Shown here: in pieces, positions 23,790 to 28,604 of the stretch | Position numbering within the stretch: the stretch's first letter is position 1 | How the letters are laid out: each line of letters begins with the position of its first letter | Source of the DNA: CAYYYG01 sp964476135 | GTDB lineage: Bacteria > Patescibacteriota > Microgenomatia > UBA1406 > GWC2-37-13 | Length of the DNA stretch: 28,604 bases | Direction: 5' to 3' | Assembly (NCBI GenBank): GCA_964476135.1 | Contig: CAYYYG010000011.1 | Location: 1 to 28,604, forward strand | Translations under genes and position numbers: made by a program | Notes under the pieces: model-generated | The model's database searches: none | Seen by the model: only the letters and a program-made list of their open reading frames with translations | What the model was told of the DNA's origin: nothing

Positions 23790-24962
23790 TTACTCGTCTT
23801 CATCGTATTTTGACGATAATGTTTCAATAACCAATGAGTAATCTTGCGTATCAACGATTCCGTCTAGATTTATATCGGCCTGATCCAGAGCCTCGGAATC
23901 CGATCTGCCCATTTTTTCCCTTATATATGCTAAGTCGCTGCTGTTAATAAAACCGTCCTGATCGGAGCCATTAACTCTCACATCTCCCACGGAAAATAAA
24001 ATACCTGTCATATCGATCACGTTCTCTCCGCTTGCTAATGTAATATTTGGCTTACTGCAGCGGTATACTCCGTTATTATATGTAGGCGCAGCGTCACAAA
24101 TCTTTTTTTGGAGATGAAACGGTCCTTTTATAAGCATGTAATAACCACTTCCTGGTGGTTCATTAATAGTTATTTTTCCCATCCATACCCCGTCGTTCCC
24201 ATAAGCAACCGGCACTTGATAATTTCTGAATCCTGAGCTGCTGTTTTGCCCTAATTTAAGCCTTAAAGTTAGGTTTTTCTTACTTTCCGCCGGCTTCGCG
24301 ATTATTCCCTGAAAACGTAACTTAAAAATCAAACTTACCGCATTTCCACCGGCTGTCGGCTGGGCTGTTGGTAATACTGCAGTCGGTGATGGCTGATTCG
24401 TTGGAGAGCCAGTGCCTATCGTAATATTAACTCCCTGAAACGGATTCAATTCGTATGCGTAACCTGTAATTTTACCGACTATTTGTGCTGATGTTTGATT
24501 AATACTTAGCGTGCCTACGCCGTCAGCTGCACCTTGGATAGTTATATTAACTTTTGCCGCCTGCGGCAGCTGATCGGAAGGACGCGCAACCACGTAAGAA
24601 ATCCGGGACTGCGTTGGTGAAACCGTACGCACAACCTGAGTAAAAGGTGATTTATCACCTTCCGGGAAGGTTTCGGGAGACGAAATATCAATAATATTCG
24701 CCTGTCCCCCGGCAACAAATGTAAGATCAATTCCGGAAATATTATTACCAGCGTCTGCCGGCTGAATCAAAAGCGATATGATTTTATTTTCATTTGCATT
24801 TAACGAAAGGGTGGCAGGAGAAAATGTGAGGTTTATCTTCGCCTGGCCGGCCGAAGATTGCGGCGCATATTGGTTTGTAAGATAGGCAAATCCGGCGATG
24901 GCACCGCCTATTACTCCACTAATAACAAACAGCCCAATAAAGTATTTTATATTACGAGGCAT
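23790..24962 (-). CDS. Single-cohesin adaptor with X module and dockerin
   Basis: 390 residues. Signal anchor (about 7-28), one cohesin (42-184) of the same family (SGIDLTF, TSAQIVGKI), a Pro/Thr linker (185-207), an X-like module (208-320, Cys289 and Cys302), and a dockerin (325-382). The dockerin's first calcium loop is longer (Val-Asn-Gly-Ser-Asp-Gln-Asp-Gly) and its second is ADINLDGIVDTQD. It ends in an acidic Asp-Glu-Asp-Glu. It is 44 nt upstream of the larger scaffold on the same strand and is the likely smallest form of this paralogue set. No Shine-Dalgarno. Confidence 0.88.
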   Translation of the reverse strand: MPRNIKYFIGLFVISGVIGGAIAGFAYLTNQYAPQSSAGQAKINLTFSPATLSLNANENKIISLLIQPADAGNNISGIDLTFVAGGQANIIDISSPETFPEGDKSPFTQVVRTVSPTQSRISYVVARPSDQLPQAAKVNITIQGAADGVGTLSINQTSAQIVGKITGYAYELNPFQGVNITIGTGSPTNQPSPTAVLPTAQPTAGGNAVSLIFKLRFQGIIAKPAESKKNLTLRLKLGQNSSSGFRNYQVPVAYGNDGVWMGKITINEPPGSGYYMLIKGPFHLQKKICDAAPTYNNGVYRCSKPNITLASGENVIDMTGILFSVGDVRVNGSDQDGFINSSDLAYIREKMGRSDSEALDQADINLDGIVDTQDYSLVIETLSSKYDEDE

Positions 24963-25025
24963 AACTATATTTCATTATTCACTACCTCTTATACAATTTC
25001 AAGCATAGATATTTTTTGAATCAAT

Positions 25026-25054
25026 TTGACATTTCACAACGCTCTATTTATAAT
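25026..25054 (+). promoter_or_regulatory. Consensus sigma-70-type promoter
   Basis: TTGACA (25026-25031), exactly 17 nt, TATAAT (25049-25054). The -10 ends 6 nt before the ATG at 25061, so transcription should start on the start codon. Confidence 0.85.
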
Positions 25055-25060
25055 AGCACC

Positions 25061-25282
25061 ATGTCACTGAAGAACAAAACCGTAACAAAGGTATCACTCG
25101 ATGATCTTCCCGATCTTCTGACAATTAGGGAAGTTGCACAAATTCTCCGTGTTTCTCCGCTCACTATAAAACGCTGGGGCAAAAAAGGCAAGCTTCCGGC
25201 AATCCGTATAAACTCGCGCGGCGACAGACGCTACAAAAAACATGTAGTTCTCCGCCTTCTAGGAGCTGAGCAAGAAGAATAA
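25061..25282 (+). CDS. Excisionase/MerR-type HTH DNA-binding protein
   Basis: 73 residues. The single domain LLTIREVAQILRVSPLTIKRWGKKGKLPAIRI (residues 19-50), followed by a basic wing (Arg-Gly-Asp-Arg-Arg-Tyr), is the winged HTH_17 fold of excisionases and small MerR-like regulators. The frame extends upstream to 25016, but the perfect promoter places the start at 25061. No integrase or recombinase lies nearby, so a mobile origin is not shown. It could regulate the palindrome at 25304-25319 just downstream. Confidence 0.85.
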   Translation: MSLKNKTVTKVSLDDLPDLLTIREVAQILRVSPLTIKRWGKKGKLPAIRINSRGDRRYKKHVVLRLLGAEQEE

Positions 25283-25290
25283 ACCACTCC

Positions 25291-25319
25291 TTGACTTCTT
25301 AATATTATAGGCCTATAAT
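25291..25319 (+). promoter_or_regulatory. Consensus promoter with 16-bp palindrome over the -10
   Basis: TTGACT (25291-25296), 17 nt, TATAAT (25314-25319), expected start about 25326. The -10 lies in the perfect palindrome ATTATAGGCCTATAAT (25304-25319), so TATAAT also reads on the minus strand, where no gene start follows. This favours a repressor site. Confidence 0.75.
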
Positions 25320-25374
25320 TATCGTTAGGCACTTTAACAACACGTATCCATAGTAGGGAGAAACGGAGGCCCGA

Positions 25375-25545
25375 ATGATCTGGTTTATACCGATTACTAT
25401 CGGTCTATATATCTGGTCTATACCCTCCGCAAATAAGTTTGCTGCGGGTATAACCGTCCGTACGCACATTTTTGCTGTTATTGGCAAAAATGGCTACGTT
25501 CGGTATATTTGCGCCCCCGTCAACTCCCTGCTATACGCATATTGA
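25375..25545 (+). CDS. Possible 56-residue ORF inside the structured leader
   Basis: ATG at 25375 with GGAGG 5 nt upstream (25365-25369), open to TGA at 25543. The product would be hydrophobic (Met-Ile-Trp-Phe-Ile-Pro-Ile-Thr-Ile-Gly-Leu-Tyr-Ile-Trp...) with one Cys. It overlaps three hairpins, so coding and RNA structure compete as explanations; a translated leader peptide would satisfy both. Not recognised. Confidence 0.35.
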   Translation: MIWFIPITIGLYIWSIPSANKFAAGITVRTHIFAVIGKNGYVRYICAPVNSLLYAY

Positions 25546-25550
25546 GGAAA

Positions 25551-25624
25551 CGGCCAGTTTAGACCGGATGACGGTGAAAGTCTTCACCTTCGCCCGGTCT
25601 AAACTTTGGCCGTGAAAATTTTTT
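25551..25624 (+). terminator. Strong intrinsic terminator/attenuator hairpin
   Basis: A 12-bp perfect stem (25556-25567 with 25594-25605) is extended by CGGCC/GGCCG past a 2-nt bulge, and an inner GGTGAA/TTCACC hairpin sits at 25573-25588. T6 follows at 25619-25624. It lies only 12 nt before the Shine-Dalgarno of the next gene, with no promoter between. Confidence 0.75.
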
Positions 25625-25648
25625 CTGTTCACCTTGAAGGAGGTTGGT

Positions 25649-26371
25649 ATGACACGCTTAACATTGGTAGTTGTAGTTTTTTTAACTTTGTGTTTGGGTA
25701 TTGTTTTAGCAGACCGATATTGGCAACCGCAACCTGCTACGGCCGATGAAATCGGCGAAAGCGTTGTGGCCCGAATGCAGCCCGGTCTTTCCGTGGCCGA
25801 TCTCGACAATACGCTCACGCGTCATAACGCCCCGATCGCGACGTCTGTCGCTGATCTGGGCAATCGTGTCGGCAAAATTGAATTGGCTCTGGAGGCAACT
25901 CCAGTAGCCACATCACCGACCACGGTCACCACCTTGGTGACCAATTCGGCTAGCCTGACCGCTACATCTAGCATCACAGTGACACCAGATGTCACGGCAA
26001 CCGCTGATGCCGTCGATTTGGCGATGCGCGCAGCTAATATCGCGACCGCAGAAGCGATTATTTTAGCAAACCAAACCCCAACACCTACCCCAACCCTCAC
26101 TCCAACACCCACACCGACCTTGACGCCCACCAATACCCCCATCCATGTCGTCATCGACAACTTGCCTGGGGCAGTTGAGGTCGACCCGAACTCAGTGGCC
26201 ACCTTGGTCGCTGGTTCGGTCGCAGCCACAGTGGCGGCTTTGCCTACCCAGTCAGTGGTGACGGTCACCCAGATCGTTACTGCGACTCCGGGTCCGGTAG
26301 TCCCGCCAACGGCAATGCCGACCCCCACCTCGGGGGAAATTGTGCCGGAAGGCGCCGGGCCGGGTGAGTAG
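25649..26371 (+). CDS. Secreted Thr/Pro-rich protein of unknown function
   Basis: 240 residues. N-terminal hydrophobic signal or anchor (about 4-21), a short helical part with regularly spaced Leu/Val (about 30-80), then long Thr/Ala/Val/Pro-rich stretches including a (Thr-Pro)n linker (about 148-167). It ends in Gly/Pro-rich sequence with no anchor. Strong Shine-Dalgarno AAGGAGG at 25637-25643, 5 nt before the ATG; the TTG at 25634 is only an artefact extension. GC-rich third positions set it apart from neighbouring genes. It lies behind a strong terminator, so expression may need read-through. Not recognised; a surface or stalk-like protein is possible. Confidence 0.7.
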   Translation: MTRLTLVVVVFLTLCLGIVLADRYWQPQPATADEIGESVVARMQPGLSVADLDNTLTRHNAPIATSVADLGNRVGKIELALEATPVATSPTTVTTLVTNSASLTATSSITVTPDVTATADAVDLAMRAANIATAEAIILANQTPTPTPTLTPTPTPTLTPTNTPIHVVIDNLPGAVEVDPNSVATLVAGSVAATVAALPTQSVVTVTQIVTATPGPVVPPTAMPTPTSGEIVPEGAGPGE

Positions 26372-26377
26372 ATTTTT

Positions 26378-26420
26378 TCAGAAGAAGGCGCGCCGGAAAG
26401 GGCACTTCTTCTGAGATTTT
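26378..26420 (+). terminator. Intrinsic terminator after the Thr/Pro-rich gene
   Basis: Perfect 10-bp stem TCAGAAGAAG (26378-26387) / CTTCTTCTGA (26405-26414), 17-nt GC-rich loop, then GATTTTCC. It begins 6 nt past the stop codon. Confidence 0.65.
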
Positions 26421-26509
26421 CCTCAATGCACAAAAATTTTATAAACCGCCTATTGCTGGCGATTAATAAACATTCTTTGTGTCGCGTTAGCAGGGAGCCT
26501 TTGTTTTTT

Positions 26510-26520
26510 TATAATATACT
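26510..26520 (+). promoter_or_regulatory. Overlapping -10 boxes of the Tat-protein gene
   Basis: TATAAT at 26510-26515 and TATACT at 26515-26520, ending 11 and 6 nt before the ATG at 26527. No -35 and no Shine-Dalgarno were found. Confidence 0.4.
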
Positions 26521-26526
26521 TCATAT

Positions 26527-27564
26527 ATGTCCGAACAAAACTCACCATCTTTTCTCGACAATAAACTATCAAGACGACAACTATTGAAATTAGGAGGCGC
26601 CTTGGCCGTATCCACAACTATAGCCGCAATAGAAGCAGCGATTAATCCAGCCGTAGCCCAAACACCCGATAACCAGGAACCGGTGCCAGAAACTTTAGAC
26701 GATCTCATTTCAAAAGATCCGGCAATTTTAGGAACTTTAAACTTTACTGAAGCCGCCAAAGCAGGAGAAAAAGCCACTATTTCATCCGAATCACTCCCCT
26801 TAAATTATCCTGACATGCCGGTTGCTACTTCAATATCTTTTGATAATAAATTCCGCAAACCCGAATATAAGGGCGCATCGGTCGGCCGTTCGGCAAAAAC
26901 CGGCGCCGAAATAATGGCTATTCATTCATCAACTCTTGAGGGTGGAATACCGCTTCCGGGCGAAGGTATGCGCACGGCGACCGAGGGTCATTATAAAAAC
27001 GGGTACTTAGGGCCGACACAGATAGCCGTACGCATGCGCGATATTATAAATAGTACTGGAACATTTACTATAAACCTCGCTGGGGCGGAGGAGAATTTGA
27101 AACCAACAGGGGTAAAACTTTATCCGCCGGGCAAAGACGGCCGCCCGCTGCTTGAGGGCGATCTGCTTAATTATCTTTTCAAAGACGGCGATGAAAATAC
27201 TCTTAAAATGATGTTCTGCGGCACAATCGCTCCTTTTGCCATGCGTGAGCTGAGCGATAAAATAAAAGACACAACTGACCCTGGGCTGAAAGCCGCCCGA
27301 GAAATTTTATTAAGCGGAAAAGCAACCGATGCAATGATTCGCTCAACCCTAGCCGATGTAATCTATCCAATTTTATATAAAACAGATCCCGATTATGCGC
27401 AAAATATGCTTGTCCGCAGTACCCGGTATATACGTGAAACTGGCGATATTTCCGAGCCCTTAAGATTCGTTAATAAAGAAGAAATGGAAAAACGCTTTGG
27501 TCTGCCTTTGGAAAAATTTTTTGGATCAACTTATGTATGGACTTTTGAGCTAGGTAAAAAATAA
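26527..27564 (+). CDS. Tat-exported protein of unknown function
   Basis: 345 residues. Classic twin-arginine signal: SRRQLLK at 15-21, a hydrophobic stretch, and an Ala-Val-Ala-Gln cleavage region near 44, so the protein is exported folded. The mature part is not recognised. It has a beta-rich first half (about 85-195, with MAIHSSTLEGG and a GTFTINLAG strand) and a helical C-terminal half (about 235-330). His133, Cys231 and Arg240 recall a sortase triad order, but the surrounding motifs do not fit. Convergent with the hypothetical at 27570, 5-nt gap. Leaderless-type start. Confidence 0.75.
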   Translation: MSEQNSPSFLDNKLSRRQLLKLGGALAVSTTIAAIEAAINPAVAQTPDNQEPVPETLDDLISKDPAILGTLNFTEAAKAGEKATISSESLPLNYPDMPVATSISFDNKFRKPEYKGASVGRSAKTGAEIMAIHSSTLEGGIPLPGEGMRTATEGHYKNGYLGPTQIAVRMRDIINSTGTFTINLAGAEENLKPTGVKLYPPGKDGRPLLEGDLLNYLFKDGDENTLKMMFCGTIAPFAMRELSDKIKDTTDPGLKAAREILLSGKATDAMIRSTLADVIYPILYKTDPDYAQNMLVRSTRYIRETGDISEPLRFVNKEEMEKRFGLPLEKFFGSTYVWTFELGKK

Positions 27565-27569
27565 CCCTC

Positions 27570-27977
27570 TTAACCAAAAAATCTTTTGAAAAAATTACCA
27601 AATACACTCCTAATTCTTTTAACAAACCGCCTGAGTCCTCGCTCGTGCACCACATCTTCCGCCGGTTGCGGACCATATTCCGGTTCTTCAGTTGACTCTG
27701 TGTCAGCATTGACCACTTCATCAGCTGAATTAAGTTGAGCTTTTTGAGCATTACGCTGTTCCTGAGCAAGAAATTTCAGATGCTCTTCAATCTTCTTTCT
27801 ATCTTCCGGAGATACTTCGCCACCGCTAAGTATATTTTTTATCAACGCGTCTGCTCCTGGTGGCAGGTTATGAGTATCGTCAGCTTCAAGCATCTTTATA
27901 AAAGCGTCTCCTAAACCTGCCTCCATATCGGCAATTTGCTGAGGTTTAGCTTCATGATCGCCTGAACTTTCGCTCAT
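27570..27977 (-). CDS. Hypothetical acidic protein with basic amphipathic C-terminus
   Basis: 135 residues. Acidic, helical body (Glu/Asp-rich to about residue 112), then an Arg/Lys/Phe-rich tail (RRFVKRIRSVFGNFFKRFFG) likely to bind membrane or nucleic acid. No signal peptide. It starts 3 nt past the stop of the gene at 27981, so the two are co-transcribed. Not recognised. Confidence 0.65.
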   Translation of the reverse strand: MSESSGDHEAKPQQIADMEAGLGDAFIKMLEADDTHNLPPGADALIKNILSGGEVSPEDRKKIEEHLKFLAQEQRNAQKAQLNSADEVVNADTESTEEPEYGPQPAEDVVHERGLRRFVKRIRSVFGNFFKRFFG

Positions 27978-27980
27978 ATA

Positions 27981-28604
27981 TTAAAAAAACTTCGAACCGA
28001 GCGAAGCGGCCGCAGCACCCGCCGCCGGGAATCCGCCTACTGCAGCAAGCGCGATGAGCAATGCGATAACAAGCTCCCGACTCCCGAAGCGCTTAAGAAT
28101 TTCCTTTCCCCATCCGGTTTTACCCATATCTTTTGGCAGCAGTCCGGCATCCTGGTACTTGGTTACTACCGCTTCTATCTCTTTGCTCTGAGTTAAATAT
28201 TTATCTACAATGGGCGCTAATTTTTCCGAAGTGACCAAAATTTTCACCTCTTCCGGTCGAGGCATGTTGCCAGCCTCTTTCATGTTGACCAACATGTTCA
28301 CCAAAAGTTTATCCTGCATACCGTCCATATAGGCCTTATCACCCCGCATCGACTCCAGCCGCTTTTGTGCGTCCGCATCATTGCACGTACCACCAGTGTA
28401 CGCACCCGGACATACCGCATCCAACAGCATCCCCTCGATTACGACCTGCGGACCACGGTTCGGATCGAATACCACTGCCCTGTCCTGATTTATAAGTCCG
28501 AGATCTGCCTTGAAAGCCTTGTATGTTGGCGGTTCTTTAGATCTAAGGCTCCAACGACTGTAATTTGGATTCTTGACTGTCTGTTCGGATAAATATTTTA
28601 CAGA
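27981..28604 (-). CDS. Partial hypothetical protein running off the right edge
   Basis: At least 207 residues. The frame has no stop up to position 28604 and no ATG in the last 43 codons, so the true start lies beyond the window; the GTG at 28475 is internal. Visible parts: a region with RSKEPPTYKAFKADLGL, a VFDPNRGPQVV stretch, a Cys pair within Val-Cys-Pro-Gly-Ala-Tyr-Thr-Gly-Gly-Thr-Cys-Asn, a helical segment (Met/Lys/Glu-rich), and an Ala/Gly-rich hydrophobic C-terminal helix. Not recognised; the Cys-containing part may face outside. Confidence 0.7.
   Translation of the reverse strand, partial: SVKYLSEQTVKNPNYSRWSLRSKEPPTYKAFKADLGLINQDRAVVFDPNRGPQVVIEGMLLDAVCPGAYTGGTCNDADAQKRLESMRGDKAYMDGMQDKLLVNMLVNMKEAGNMPRPEEVKILVTSEKLAPIVDKYLTQSKEIEAVVTKYQDAGLLPKDMGKTGWGKEILKRFGSRELVIALLIALAAVGGFPAAGAAAASLGSKFF

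Larger units (their letters stand above)
25326..25624 (+). ncRNA. Candidate structured RNA or regulatory leader
   Basis: A transcript from the promoter at 25291-25319 to the T-run at 25619-25624 would be about 300 nt. It holds four good hairpins: 25389-25404 (6-bp stem, TACT loop, extendable past a bulge), 25420-25451 (14-nt arms, 2 mismatches, TAAG loop), 25467-25492 (9-bp perfect stem, 8-nt loop) and the terminator 25551-25612. A near-exact 14-nt direct repeat (ATCTGGTTTATACC / ATCTGGTCTATACC) allows alternative pairings. No match to RNase P RNA, tmRNA or known riboswitch cores was recognised. It could be a leader for the gene at 25649 or a free RNA. Confidence 0.45.

Noticed and set aside
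25326..25624. RNase P RNA, tmRNA or a hammerhead ribozyme
   Set aside because: A GAGGAAA-like and a GGTGAAAG-like piece occur, but the conserved cores (AGAGNANNA, tmRNA acceptor ends, CTGATGA with GAAA) are missing.
26385..26396. AscI-type site GGCGCGCC as a sign of vector contamination
   Set aside because: It is one 8-bp match inside a natural-looking terminator loop, with no vector sequence around it.
25283..26420. Retron or diversity-generating element
   Set aside because: No reverse transcriptase and no variable/template repeat pair is present in the window.
25822..26433. 203-codon ORF on the minus strand over the Thr/Pro-rich gene
   Set aside because: It is the antisense shadow of a GC-rich coding region with low-complexity Val/Gly and has no start signals; the plus-strand gene has a strong SD and signal peptide.
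26527..27564. Sortase identity for the Tat protein because of a His...Cys...Arg order
   Set aside because: The His-Cys gap is 98 residues, there is no TLxTC motif, and over 100 residues follow the Arg. Sortases also use Sec signals or anchors, not Tat.
1..28604. CRISPR arrays, tRNA or rRNA genes
   Set aside because: No regularly spaced direct repeats, cloverleaf-like sequences or rRNA segments were seen by eye.

Overview
The window reads as a compact bacterial chromosome segment, most likely from a Candidate Phyla Radiation (Patescibacteria) genome and plausibly a Microgenomates-type lineage. The lineage is inference. It rests on many small divergent secreted proteins, tail-to-tail genes with no gap, start codons placed 5-8 nt behind a -10 box (leaderless genes) with few Shine-Dalgarno sites, and secreted proteins ending in dockerin repeats. 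UGA is a stop (end of the CDS at 3652-4893) and tryptophan is UGG, so the code is standard. No rRNA, tRNA, IS element, integrase or CRISPR array was seen.

Layout. 1-6000: a multi-pass membrane sensor-like protein divergent from a soluble PAS/histidine kinase, an anchored LolA-like protein, a two-TM receptor whose C-terminus resembles an OmpR winged helix, and a divergent CDP-alcohol phosphatidyltransferase-like protein. 6118-13748: a secreted beta-helix protein with a dockerin, two small hypotheticals, the GTPase YchF, a GH57/DUF3536 glycosidase-like protein, and an M4 (thermolysin-type) protease with a dockerin. 13786-19060: a GT2 glycosyltransferase, DsbB-like oxidoreductase, peptide deformylase, ribosomal protein bL28 and an M50 site-2-type protease, with cohesin genes interleaved. 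15667-24962 on the minus strand: six cohesin-like proteins carrying about eight cohesin modules, three of them ending in a shared X-like module plus dockerin, together with an FN3 protein and a 46-residue membrane peptide. 25026-26420: an excisionase-type HTH gene under a consensus promoter, then a second consensus promoter, a hairpin-rich roughly 300-nt transcript with a 56-codon ORF and a strong terminator, and a GC-rich Thr/Pro-rich secreted protein. 26527-28604: a Tat-exported protein of unknown role and two hypothetical minus-strand genes, the last running off the right edge.

How it may work together (inference): the cohesin proteins are membrane-anchored scaffolds and adaptors, and the beta-helix protein and the M4 protease are dockerin-bearing clients. 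DsbB would support disulfides in the Cys-rich scaffold and X-modules. The result would be a cellulosome-like surface complex in a small-genome bacterium. The other main item is the structured-RNA/attenuator candidate at 25291-25624.
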